DNA from: Panorpa germanica
Taxonomy: Eukaryota > Arthropoda > Insecta > Mecoptera > Panorpidae
Direction of reading: 5' to 3'
Assembly: GCA_963678705.1 (NCBI GenBank)
Contig: OY783213.1
Location: forward strand, 8,374,451 to 8,438,450
DNA length: 64,000 nucleotides
A program made the position numbers and the translations under genes. Shown one piece after another: positions 42,101-54,200 of the stretch. How positions within the stretch are numbered: the first letter of the stretch is position 1; each line of letters starts with the position of its first letter. A model generated the notes under the pieces. The model was not told where the DNA came from. It ran no database searches and saw only the letters and a program-made list of their open reading frames with translations.

Positions 42101-42333
42101 CAAAGCCACATAAAGCTGAAAGAAAGGTACACAACACATACCCTTTGCAAAAATCGAAAGTAAAGGAAAGTGTCACGCCACCAGGATCAGAAACTAAATA
42201 AAAATATACGTTCATGAAAAACCATTTTAATTCTTTAGTAGCTATATAAATGTTATTTTTTATTTGACATGAATTGTTCGTTTTCGTTGGAAAAGCTATA
42301 AAATATATGACCGGTTGTTTGAAGCGCTACTCA

Positions 42334-42727
42334 TACGAGGTCTGTTCAAAAAATAAGGTGAATTTTCAAATTTCGCGGGCTACGTACATTCGATTATCGA
42401 TTTTTTTATTTTGTTATGTTGGTACACTCGTCTCGAACATATGTTCACAGTTTTAGCTATATAGCACATTTACTTTGTTTGTGAGAGACATAAAAGTTAG
42501 AAGTGTTTTGCTTGTTCGGCGATTTCCTCCTGTCGAAAAACATGGATCAAAGAGTTTGCATTAAATTTTGTGTGAAAAATGAAATCAAGTGCTCCAAAAC
42601 ACTTGAAATGTTGAAAGTGGCATTTTGGCATGGACTACTTTGAAGGGGACAAAATAGAAATTGATGAATAAATAAATATTTTTTGAGAAAAATGAAAATT
42701 CACCTTATTTTTTGAACAGACCTCGTA
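42334..42727 (+). mobile_element. Internally deleted mariner element (390 bp between TA sites)
   Basis: The element runs from 42336 to 42725 between TA dinucleotides (42334-42335 and 42726-42727). The terminal inverted repeats begin CGAGGTCTGTTCAAAAAATA and pair over about 33 bp. Between them lie only the two ends of a mariner transposase gene. An ATG at 42542 starts MDQRVCIKFCVKNEIKCSKT, the typical mariner N-terminus. After an abrupt junction near 42631 the C-terminal MDYFEGDKIEIDE and a stop follow. The catalytic DDD core is deleted, so the copy can move only with enzyme supplied from elsewhere. Confidence 0.93.
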
Positions 42728-43949
42728 TATGCTCCATAATGTGAAAATAATATCCTGTGTATATATATTGCATATACATGAAATGAATAAACATGACAGT
42801 ACATACTATGTAAATACAGTGTGTAAAATAAATTCTCCGATAGAACTGTAGATCAAAAGGAAAATATTGAATTTCATTTTAAATATTCACGTGTATTTCT
42901 TGTGGTGACATATCAAAGAATATGATGTCTTTTTAAAATATATTTTATTGAAAGTCACTCCATTTCCGATATTAGTCAGTTTTTCAGGGCTTGGAAATCA
43001 GTATGTTGACAAAAATCGTATAAGATTCGAATGTATATCGTATAAGATTCGTACGACATAAATATTTGTCAGGTTTAGTAGTTCGAATCTACGCTGGAGT
43101 ATGACACAGTAACACGAACTTTCCCGATTAGATAATATGCACAAGTACATTAAGAACACCACAAATATTATACGAGTACATAATTAAAATTAATAATCCA
43201 GTCACGTTAAAACCATATTCTAAAGTTGTGACAACGTAATATGTTACTAATATGAATTAAACACTAAATATTAAATGTATCTGACGAATGACTAATTTTA
43301 TGCTGGACTATCCCACCTGGGAAATAGATGCTAGTAGCTTTATAATCAAAATGCCATGGTAACAACTTTCAAAATGGCGAAAAGGTAATACAGAAAATGT
43401 ACATGTTAAACCAATGTATCTCGTATATTTGTAATATATTTAAAATACAAATTAGAGAATAGGAAGCAATAGAAATCTTTAAAGCAACAGAATTCTGTTT
43501 TTTTGTGCACACATAATATAAAATTTAATATACTACATCTTTTACAAAACTTCTAGAACAAGTGGTACCGGATATTACCTAAAACAAATAATGTTTCCGG
43601 TTTCGTGTACACAAGAACCATCTACATCTCATGATTAAAAATTAAATTAAAAGTAAACTGTACGAACATCTTTTTTATATTATTTCAAGTCCACATTGTA
43701 TTAAAATTTTAGTGGAGATATTCATTTTTAATTACAAGATGGAAAAAAGTCGTATTCGTTATTTGTATAAAAACAATTAAAATTTTCTTTATGCTATAAA
43801 ATAAAGAGAATCTTATTAAAGAAATTAACTGATAGTAATCTAAATTTTCCGTTAGTGAAGTCCAGGGCCGATATAAGGTCTAAATTATGTATTTTTAAAA
43901 AAAAAACGATTAAAATATTTCTAGATATTAATAAACTAAAAGTAGTATC

Positions 43950-44075
43950 ATTAAATCTACTGTAACTTGTAAACTAATGGTCGTAATGTCATGAAATTTT
44001 ATCACATATTGTTTGAAGGTTGGAACTATCTAAAAATCAAATGGATTTGTCAATAGTAACTCCATTTATAGTTAA
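43950..44075 (+). repeat. Diverged internal fragment of MITE family 1
   Basis: CTGTAACTTGTAAACTAA, TTGTTTGAAGGTTGG and ACTATCTA follow in the same order and spacing as at 11917-12000. Terminal repeats are not clear here. Confidence 0.5.
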
Positions 44076-44890
44076 AAAAATAGATTAATTTTTTATACTT
44101 TTCTTATACCTTGAAAAGGCTTTATTTAATTCTCTTACTACTTAAAAAATGATTCACATTCAAAAAAGAAGTAATCATCTTTATCGATTGAAATAAATCA
44201 TATGTGGCAGTCAATAACTCTGAAAGCACCCAACGATGTATAAATTACGTCCAATTTATTCCGTCAAGGCCAATTGTAACAATTGCCCAACAGGGGGTCG
44301 ACAAATAATAGAAAAGTTATAAGCTATTTATAAAAAGAAAACCTAGAGAAGTTAAATTGCTTTTCCAAGAATTATATTCTAAATAAAATTACAGAATTTC
44401 CCGATTATTTTCATTTTTCCCAACGTGAATAACAATACAAATTTTCTTATCCATTCTTCATTTAATTTCCTTTCATTTTGTTCACTCAACTATTTTATTA
44501 CACTTGACTTATATCAAACAAATAAATACCAATCAATTACAAATCAATCTTCGTTCAATAATTCAACAAAGACAAAGAGACTGAAGACAAAATTTCACAT
44601 TAACATATTAAAAGACACTTTGACAGTGAATTCCAATTACCAAATGGGCGAACTTTGTTTAATTAAACATTTCCCATCCAATTACTGAGAAAGGAATATT
44701 TTTGTTTCGACAAGTATAACAATGTACTCAAAAACAAAAGTATATTCCAATTAGTAAAAGAAAACCTAAAAATAAATGAGATTAGATTGGCAATTGACGC
44801 GCGAAAGGGACTGAGTGCTGACGCACGTAAGGAGAAAGAGTGTTTTGAAGCAGAGGTGTCCAAGGAGAGAGCTGAAGTTTAAATTAAATA

Positions 44891-45611
44891 ATTAAAAAAA
44901 AACTCGACATCGTTACCTCGGCATTTATGTAAAGAAAGAGTGTGCAAAATTTGAAACAAATCGGTCCAGTAGATTTTGAGATAAAGAGGGCACCGACTCT
45001 GAAAAAGTTAACTCACTCTTAAAAATTGGTGCTAAATATATTGCTACTTCAGCAGTTTTCAGCTAAAGTTAACACATTTTAAATTAAACTTAAGGTCAAA
45101 ACGATAAAAAGAAGAATGTTTTCGATAATGTTTTTTAACGACACAGTTAAAATATAATTATTTCTATAATTACTACATGATAAAATAACATGTGAAGAAT
45201 ACTTTGTGAAATTTTCATAAATAAATATCAAGAAATGAGGCATTGACAGCGAATCTCCGCAGACGTCACAAAAAAAAGTAACATTGCGGTGTTACTCATA
45301 ACTCATCACTGGATTTTTTGAAATCAAAAAACCAAAATGATTTCATTAGTTGATAAGTTTCTGCAGGTAACGCTGTCGAGCTTTTCTTCTTTTATTAATT
45401 TTTAATTTTTTTACAGCACTTTAAAGTCAAAATACCGATTTTTCATGAAAAGAAATCAGAAACTTTGTTATTTTAAAATATGTCATAATTAAAAAAAAAA
45501 ACTCGACAGCGTTACCTCGGCATTTATGTAAAGAAAGAGTGTGCAAAATTTGAAAAGAATCGGTTCAGTAGATTTTGAGATAGAGAGGGCACCGACTCTG
45601 AAAAAGTTAAG
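44891..45611 (+). repeat. Pair of direct repeats of about 120 bp with an inverted piece between
   Basis: The stretch from ACTCGACATCGTTACCTCGG to ACCGACTCTGAAAAAGTTAA at 44891-45011 recurs at 45487-45610 with few differences. Between them, at about 45372-45391, lies an inverted copy of the motif CTCGACAGCGTTACC. This looks like the remains of a composite or foldback repeat. No coding frame is present. A 66-codon minus-strand frame at 44663-44863 just upstream has no recognisable domain. Confidence 0.65.
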
Positions 45612-46574
45612 TGTGAGAAACCGCATTTAAAAGTTTCAAGGTAACACGGATACAGACCAGAGAGGTGAAGACTTAAAACTCTACATCTCCGACAGTTTTA
45701 CTCCAATCGACTTCAAATTTTTACACAATAAACTTAATATGTTGTACAATATAAAAAATGAAAGAAAAAAGTTGAAACCTTAACCCCCCCCTAAAGGGAG
45801 AAAATATTTAAAAACATACGTTCTCGTTTTTGTTTTCATTCTTGTATATATTAATTCTTTTACCTACAATATAACAGAATTGGTTAACACTGGTCAAGAG
45901 GTTCTAAAATAAGATACAAAGTTAGCGAAATGGACTAGAGAAGCTGTGAAGATTGAGGGAGAAGTGGTGGCGAACGTTACTGAATTATTAAGGACACAAA
46001 GATCACTTCAGATCCTCCCATAAAGGAACAATAGACTTCTCTGAGTGTTGATGGATAAGATCTTCTCACATAATGAAATAACAACTTAAATAAAAGTTAT
46101 TTTAGTTTGCTTGTATTAATTAATTACTGATGCCAAATAAGTGAAAGTGTTAATTAAATTTACTTAGGTATAGGAAATTGAATTAGAAGTTTTGTTGAAG
46201 TTGTTGTCAATGTTTTAATTATGTAATTTGATATGTAGGATATGTAGTGGGTTAAGATTATACAAGAGTTCTATAAACCTGGGAAGAAGTTATTCAAGAT
46301 TTTGTCCATTTTTATAAAGTACAAAATTTTCTACAATATTTCTTTGTGGTCGACGTGCTATCATATGTGTTAACAACGCCACTGCCTAATAAGATTATGA
46401 TTATGAATGTACATAATCAATTTAACTTGATAACAACCAAACTTATTTATTTTCCTAACAATAATCCCGGGAATATTATTTTAAATATTTAATAGTTAAG
46501 TAACAAGAGATGGTTTAGAAATGAGTTCCGCAAATTTATATGAACTATAATCATAATCAAAAGTAATCATTGTA

Positions 46575-46890
46575 AAACCCCAGCTCACCTGTACAAAATA
46601 ATATTAAATCTGACGATAGATATCAATGTGGTGAACAAGGAACTTTGGATCATATTATATTTGAATGCATAAATTATAGTTTAGAAAGATCAAAATTCAA
46701 TAGTGAAATATTAGATGTAATTAAAACTTTTTCGGTTAATACTAAATTTTTGTTAAGTGATTCAAAATTAATTAGTGAATTATTTAAATATTTAGAAATT
46801 TGTAAAATTGAATTATAAATTATAAAAAATGTTTGATGGTGGCTATGACGAATAAAAGTCAAAGCAAATAAATGAATAAATATAAAAAAA
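46575..46890 (+). mobile_element. 3' end of a second type of non-LTR retrotransposon
   Basis: A plus-strand frame reads SDDRYQCGEQGTLDHIIFEC and continues to EICKIEL before a TAA at 46816-46818. The C-x-x-x-x-x-x-x-H-I-x-x-x-C pattern is the knuckle near the C-terminus of LINE ORF2 proteins. A short UTR (TGTTTGATGGTGGCTATGAC) and an A-rich tail end near 46890. It differs from the 18.9-kb LINE and has lost everything upstream. Confidence 0.65.
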
Positions 46891-46899
46891 ATATTTTAA

Positions 46900-48017
46900 A
46901 TAATTAAAACTGGTCCATTTTAGCAATTCCAAAAAATCACTAGTCAAGAGCCAACAGAATACTTTAAAGTTATCTTACCAAGAAATATGGAATCCTTAGA
47001 GAAATATTGATTGCCTTACCTAAAACAAAAAAAAGAAAAACATTAAAATTACGTATATTATTTACAATAAAATATTATGTAAAAAAAAAGATAATTTTTC
47101 TCTTATTAAAACCACTTGTATTACGCATAATAAAAGCATTCCTACATAAAATTTATATTAATACAATTATTATAACACAATTGCAAAAATGTGAAATATT
47201 ATTACATTGTATATTAATGCGGACATGGTCTAAATGTTTATACCAAGAATTTTATATAGTGCGGTACAACACGGAATAACACTTATACGATTTACTTCAT
47301 TAATATAAAGTAGCTCTTATAGCCAGAGCGGTTTGCGTGAATGAAGATGGGATCACACACTCGAGATTTTTAAGCACATATGGTCATCTCGTTCTTTATT
47401 ATACTTATAGAAAATGTAAGAGTGAAATATAACACTATAGTCTATGTTTCTCTTATAATAGAAAGTATATAAATATTTAACAAGACGTAATATTAATTAG
47501 TGTATTACAATGGTCAGATACATAGACGAGGTTAATGCCTTGCCAGACAAGAATATGATATAGAATCTTTCAACAGAAATTGTCACAGTCAATGTGTGAA
47601 CAATGTAACATCCCAAAAACAGTAAAGCATAATATTCTTTGATGCTTAAAGTATTCGCCGCACAGACAAGGCTGTAATATACCTGAGGAATATGTCTGAG
47701 AAACCTTATTGACTTTATCAATAAAACAAATTCAATCTCTTTATTTTAAACTCATACCCCTGGTCTACAGTAACATAAGCCGAATATAATATACCATAAT
47801 ACTTTTCAAAAATCATGCAAAAATATGGACATTTCAATCAACAAATCCATCATAAAGGAGTGATATGTTTGCTTGTAGAACACAAAGAATATTTTCTTAT
47901 GTAAGATAAGCAAAGTAGTGTAGTATAACAAAGAAACTTCACTGACCGAAAGCTTTTACGATATTAAATCGATACCTACCGAAATATATTAAACGTTTTT
48001 AATATTAATAATATAAT
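46900..48017. other. AT-rich sequence, nothing recognised
   Basis: Several open frames of 74-90 codons are very rich in Lys, Ile, Leu and Asn. They reflect base composition, and no domain is visible. Confidence 0.35.
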
Positions 48018-48546
48018 CCGGTCAATTTAAACATGAAAATAGTGGTCAAATAACAAAAATTCCCGGAGGACCAAATATTGGTGGAGAGCTGAGGTTTACC
48101 ATTACAAATAAAGTTTTAAAAATCCCCATCGATTCTATGTGTGCTTCAAAAGTTATTCGGGGTCAAAGGTCAAAATTTGAGGTTTTTTGGATTTTTCTCG
48201 AAAACGGTAAGTTTTATCAAAAAAAAAACCTTAAACCAAAGTTGTAGATCTTAAAATTCTCTACAAAAATAGTCCTTATGATTTTTTTCCTAAGAGTTAT
48301 AATTCCAGAGATATCGCATTATACATGATATGCATACATTTCCACTCCACCTGTACTCGGCGCGTTTTTTTTACCGTGGTTTTCCTTGTTGGCCTACTCC
48401 ACTAACTGTCATGACAATTTTAGGATAATTTAGGGGAACAATACCCGTCAAGTTCTAAACTTTATTTGTTGTGGTAAACCCCAGCTCTCCACCAATATTT
48501 GGCTCTCCGACAATTTTTGTTATTTTAAATGTCTATATTGACCGGG
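48018..48546 (+). mobile_element. Inverted-repeat element family 6, copy a
   Basis: The left end is CCGGTCAATTTAAACATG and the right end is its rough inverse, TGTCTATATTGACCGG. Internal matches to the copy at 62.4-63.0 kb include GGTGGAGAGCTG, TTCGGGGTCAAAGGTCAAAA and GGATTTTTCTCGAAAACGGT. The right arm contains the matching inverted TACCACAACAAATAAAG-type sequence in a shorter form. No coding frame is present. Confidence 0.7.
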
Positions 48547-50900
48547 CTAATAAATATAGAAAGATTAGAATATCAAATAAACTACATTTTATTAATAGAA
48601 TTATTAATCAAGTTGTTAACCATATGTAACATACATTAAATAAATTAAATTAGATAAATTAAAAATTAGTTTCCTCTCAAAAGTAAACCGGAAATATTGA
48701 AACAAATTCTATTTGTAAGATAATAGACAATGATTAGTTCATTAGAGAGAAATTGTAATTTCTAAACATTATTTTAGTAACAAAAACTAACTTTTAATAT
48801 ATTGCAATTATATAAAATGAATATACATGACGATGTACATACTATGTATATGCAGCAATGTTTAAATCTGTTGACATCACAACAGCATATACATAGAATA
48901 TGCAATATACATGAATGTATTTACCTTGAATATAGCACGTATATCTAAATATTTTCTGGGATATATACTACAAATAGTAAAATATTACATCATTTCTAAG
49001 TTATACGTATTTTAATTAATGTGAAATCTATTGTCGGACGAAATTACTTTGAAAATGATTCACGACTATAAAAAATCATGACCGTAACACAAATTAGCAT
49101 ATTTAATATAAAAAAAATAACAAAAGTGTTTTTGTTATAAAAAAATATCGTGTGACATATATCTAGATATTTCACATCGACAAACGAAGACGTCTCAATT
49201 TAAACATTGATTGAAAACCCGAATAGCGGAATAGCAGGCGTTCGCTCTTGAATAATGAGTTTTAAATTAAGATAAATGAGAAAATAAAGTGATACAAATC
49301 TGCTGGAGAAGATCGATTTATTTCTAATCTGTTCGTAAAATATGTTATTATTAGATTTAAAATATTGGATGATAGGTAGCAGTGACGGACTTGGCAGTTT
49401 AACCGACGACAAATGTTAATAGTCGGTTAGCTGTTGCTTATTGAAAACCTTGGCTGATACTTTTGTATCTCACCTCTCATTTTTGTTCTAGTGGAACATA
49501 TAACTGTAGTTTAACCACGCAAAATACATAGCTTACATTTTTCGTCAGTTTCCTTTGACAAAACTCAGATTTGTATTTTATAACTTTAAACCGCTTTAAT
49601 AGTTTAACAAATAATTGAATATTTGAGGTCGTACAAACGATACGAGTGATTCATATATCCGCAAACATAACTTAAGATAAACGTCATGCTTTTATTTGTA
49701 TTTGATAATGAACTAATATGTATTTACCCGAGTAAATGACTTTCAAATTAGTGCTAAAAAGACGTCAATATTGAATTTGTTTAATAAATATTAAATAAAT
49801 AAGAGAAAGTGTTAAAGAAGTCATAGAAAATATAAAATACATTACTCAAAAACCTCTCATAATTTACATTTGTTCTTATCTATGTTATTAGCGTGATATG
49901 ACACGTTAATAAATGTCACAAAATATGAAAATTACATTACATTAATCATGACATCTCAATCAACGTTAATTTAAATATTACCATCATTATTTGCATAATT
50001 AAAACAGAACAATTAAGTTATTTATAAAATATGTAAAATACGATGACCGACGATATATAAAATATGAATAATTCTGTTGGTTATTACAACATGCGCGCGC
50101 ATGTGCGTCACACATAAAATCAAATCCTTGAAAATTCTACGTAGACATGCTTTATACGGTAAATGTTAACATCCCTAAGCAACATTAAACAAAACGTTCA
50201 TTTTAAATAATACACAATATTATTACACAAATCTCTGATGATAAGAAGTAAGCTGAATAAATTACAGAACATAATGTAATTAAAACGTCGCAGGATGTCT
50301 CATTATGCATTCTTAATCATAACATTAACATATGGTAGACAAAACAAAGATGTTTTCCTATTTTACAGTTTACTGGATCAATATATTGTATAATGTGTAT
50401 TTCTTGCAGATGCTTCAGACATGTAAGTGTAGAATATTTATCTGAAGGTATTTTTGTACGGTATGAGATAAGAAAATGTATATATGTCGTTCTTATGAAA
50501 TGTTATATTTGTCAAAAAAATGTGAATCATACTTCTGTTATCTTGGAATAAGATATAGGTTCACATTTATGTATACACTTCATTTATTATTTGGAGTGAA
50601 ACGATATTGATAGCAACAGACATAGGCGGCCAAAGTTTTACACTAGTTGAAATGTATGACAAAACTATAAATAGAATAAATTAAGCTTCTTTTGCCCCTC
50701 TATAAAACTTTCTATAGACGCACATGCACAAGTGTATAACAGCACGACAAGGCACGTTTTATTATGAATAACCCGACAGGATCCTAGTCAGGCTCCTGCA
50801 AGGGTGGCCCGATCTGGTAGTCATAAGGAAATATCACACAATGCAAGGTACTATCACTTAGAGTAAAATTATTGCACATGGAATAAACCGCTTTATTTGG
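48547..50900. other. AT-rich sequence, nothing recognised
   Basis: There is no gene or recognised element. Short near-palindromes such as CATGCGCGCGCATG (about 50090-50103) occur. Confidence 0.3.
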
Positions 50901-50921
50901 AATATTATATCTCTATGAACT

Positions 50922-51031
50922 AATATTTTCAGTGACTTAACATCTGAAGAGAAGGAAGGGTGAAGAGAGTACACTTCAAAATGTTTACACTTCACTCCCT
51001 TCTCTTCAGATGTTGAGTCGCCGAAAATATT
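50922..51031. ncRNA. Long imperfect hairpin, candidate hairpin RNA or tiny foldback element
   Basis: The left arm (50922-50965) contains AATATTTTC, GTGACTTAACATCTGAAGAG and AAGGGTGAAG. The right arm (50990-51031) is its inverse with only a few mismatches, separated by a loop of about 24 bases. The best block, AACATCTGAAGAGAAGG, is perfectly paired. The whole foldback is about 110 bases. This size could suit a pre-miRNA-like or hairpin RNA, or it could be a miniature foldback repeat. Neither strand nor expression can be judged. Confidence 0.5.
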
Positions 51032-51094
51032 GTTTTGTAATTGGACACACTCTGAAGACACGATATGGGTCATGGGAGTATAGGTCTTAGGCAA

Positions 51095-51280
51095 AATTAT
51101 TAGCTATTGTCAGACCCTTATTTAGGGGGGTGGGGGGGGGTCTACTGCCTCCACAGGAGCCTCCTCAATAAAGATAAAAGCATTAAATTTTTGAAAGGCT
51201 TGACAGAAAAAAATGGTTCTTTTTATTCGGAAAATAATTAGGGGTCTCCACACCTCTAAAAGCGGCCCTGGCTACTGTCT
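51095..51280. repeat. G-rich tract and possible old repeat edge
   Basis: GGGGGGTGGGGGGGGG at 51125-51140 is the longest G-tract in the window and might form a quadruplex. The surrounding segment (CCTCCACAGGAGCCTCC, AAGCGGCCCTGGCTAC) looks less AT-rich than the flanks, but I recognise no element. Confidence 0.3.
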
Positions 51281-54200
51281 CTGTTTATTCAATATTAATA
51301 TGGTGTTGTATATCTTTCTATGACAAAGACAAAATTATCATAAGACGCCATAAGAAACTACATTTACGCGAATTAAATCAATTAGATTAGATTCTAGGGA
51401 TGTGCCTAAGGTTCACTTATCGATTTACCTTTGACAGTGAAAACAAAAATTGACAGAGGTAAAGCAACAATATAAGTAAATATTTACTAAAGTAAGCTGT
51501 AGTGTTTAGAAACACATATATTATTTCGTAGTACGACAATTTATAACCCAGTTTGCACGTTTCTCTTTATTTAGAGTTAATTTGTGTAGCGGTAGTAATA
51601 AAAATAAAACAAGACACAGAAGTAGCTACGTTATGTTGGCTCAATGGCAACCTATGGGGTTAGAATACGGTCGAGTATATTACCCACAACATTTTACCTT
51701 AAAAGACTACAAGCGAAAAAAACACATAGCGAAATCAACCAGATCAACGTACAATGCTAAGTACAGAGTACAATGCATCAATTCACGTTACAATTTTAGC
51801 AAATTTCGCAGAACAAATAATTCTATGATAAATCTGAAATTTGTTTATTTAAAATGACAGCGTCCACTAGGCTGGAACTTCATTCAACTGAAGGTCGATT
51901 GTGTCATGCGTACAGTCATAAATAACGGTACTTTATAGACGAGGCCAAACGTACCAGAAAATTGTTACATGATTTCTACAACCAACTTATCCGTGTAGCG
52001 AACAATTCTGATGTCAATTGTGAACGTTCTAACCGCCAAGATTAGGAAATATTGAAGTTTTAAGTAATTTTCTTAAACATATAATTATTACCTCATTCAA
52101 AGTGTTTGAAAGTTGTGATGAATATGTAATTTAAAATGTATTTAATGTAAATAATTAAGCGTATATTTGTGTTGAGAGGTCGGTGCTCTGTTTAAAAGTT
52201 TGATGATTAGTTTTAACCTTTTTTAACGAAAGTTCATATGACTAGAATCTTAACTACGATGCAAGTGCGTTAACTATAAATCCAAATTTAATAAGCTACT
52301 TCATACAAATAACAAAAAAAGAAGTAGAATTATGTCCAAATATAATTTAATCTCGAATGAAAACTTTAAAGAACTGATGAAGTATATTCTTTTCAAATGT
52401 TTGACGCCATAAAAGGGCGAGCAAATGTAAACAGTGAAGTTAAAAATCCATGAATTCCCTTAAATGAAAATAATGAATTTTTAATGGATTAATGAAGATG
52501 TGGTTATAAAATAGAATTTTAATTTAGTAATTTATTATTTATAAAAAACAATTTGTGAGTCGTTTCACGTAATTTTGCATTTCTCGGTTGTTTTATGTCC
52601 GTTAATCTAATTTCTATTCTACGGTACAGCGTAATTTTTAATTTTACACAGATTTAAGTATCATTCTCACTCACTGCTTTAATTTTATTTTATATTTTGT
52701 ATTCAATTTACATTATTTAGCATATGGCAATACGCGTAGTCATTTTTAATTTAATTTATTTTTTAAGTTTTCTTAGTTTTTTTAGAACCTTACAAGGTCC
52801 AATGTCTTAAATTAAAAACATTAAATTAAGAAAAACTATATTACATTATAACCTCCAAAATGTGACAATTTGTAAAAATGCAGAAGGATTTGCTTTTAAA
52901 AGAAGTTTAATGTTAGTTTTTGAAAAATAGAGAAAACAATTTTTATTACTAATTGTTATTAAAAATAGCAATTTTAGTTATTTCACATACAATTTTGTCG
53001 AACTGTCAAAATTTATATTCCTAACGATGCTTATGCACCAACTAAATTAACTAAACTTAAATTAAAACACAAATGTGAAAAGGAATGCTTAAACGATTAA
53101 ATAAAAGCAGTAAATTAAATATCAAAACAGTGAGTGGGAATGAGGCTTTATTGTTTTAAGTATGTAGTTAGTATTCTTATAAATATCTTAATAGGGTATA
53201 ATTCAATGAATATAAATTTATAGTAGAATTGCTTTCACAAACACCCTAATCCTATAAATAGTCTGGAATTGTATACGTACAAATACAAGTAATGTAGATG
53301 TTATGTGTGTTATCACTTGAGGGCGTAATTCCACTGTCAAAATGATCCAACCAACGAATAGATAGGAGCAATATAGCTTTATGTTTTATTCAATATGGAC
53401 CTATCTCACTTCTATATCCGGATTAGTCTACATTGTGTCCAATACTCGGAAGTTGAAATAATCGTAGGTGTATGGCAAAAGAGCGGAACCATTTAAATTT
53501 ATTAATATGTGTATACATTATGTAGCAAAAATAAATTTCTTATTTTAAGGAGTTTGAACGTATTTATATTTAAATAGACTTATGTGTGGTAAGGTTCATT
53601 TCGCTATAATATTTAATTTACCCCATATAAGAAGGCTGGAATTCGCTAGTAGCTAAGTTTAACTCAAAATTCGTACCGATAATATTAAAAAAGATTACCG
53701 CTTTGTCAAGATGGACGGACTTACATGGATTCGAGTTACGTGGATTCTCAGAAGCTTAGCAAATAAGTACTTTTCCACAATTTATAGAAGTGAAAAACTA
53801 CTTCCATTTATGCGGTTTTTCGATTTAAGCCGGCTTCAAACAATGCTTGATTCAAATGCTTGCTTTCAACGTGTGAGTCAAATATTGGAAGATTGACATA
53901 GCAAGTTTCCTGCCAGACGGTGGAAAGAATGTTTGATCCGAATGATTTATTTGTTTTAATAATTTGTTGATATTATTGACACTGACACTGTTTAACAAAA
54001 ACTTTCAAGTGAATAAATAAAGTTTCAAGTATAAAACCTTCCAATGTTGAACGATTCGTGCAGCAGTGCATGACATGTGGATCAAGTGTGAAGTGGGGGT
54101 AGAGAAATCCCGAACTTCTTTCAACATGAACGTTGGACTCATGACATTGGACACACTTAGTTCCAGCATAGACCACACGATGCGTGCAACGTTAGAAGGT

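Noticed and set aside
47007..47279. 90-codon Lys/Ile-rich frame
   Set aside because: The composition is that of random AT-rich DNA and no motif is visible.
51582..51857. 91-codon plus-strand frame
   Set aside because: It looks somewhat protein-like, but there is no recognised domain, and other frames of similar size in this window are spurious.
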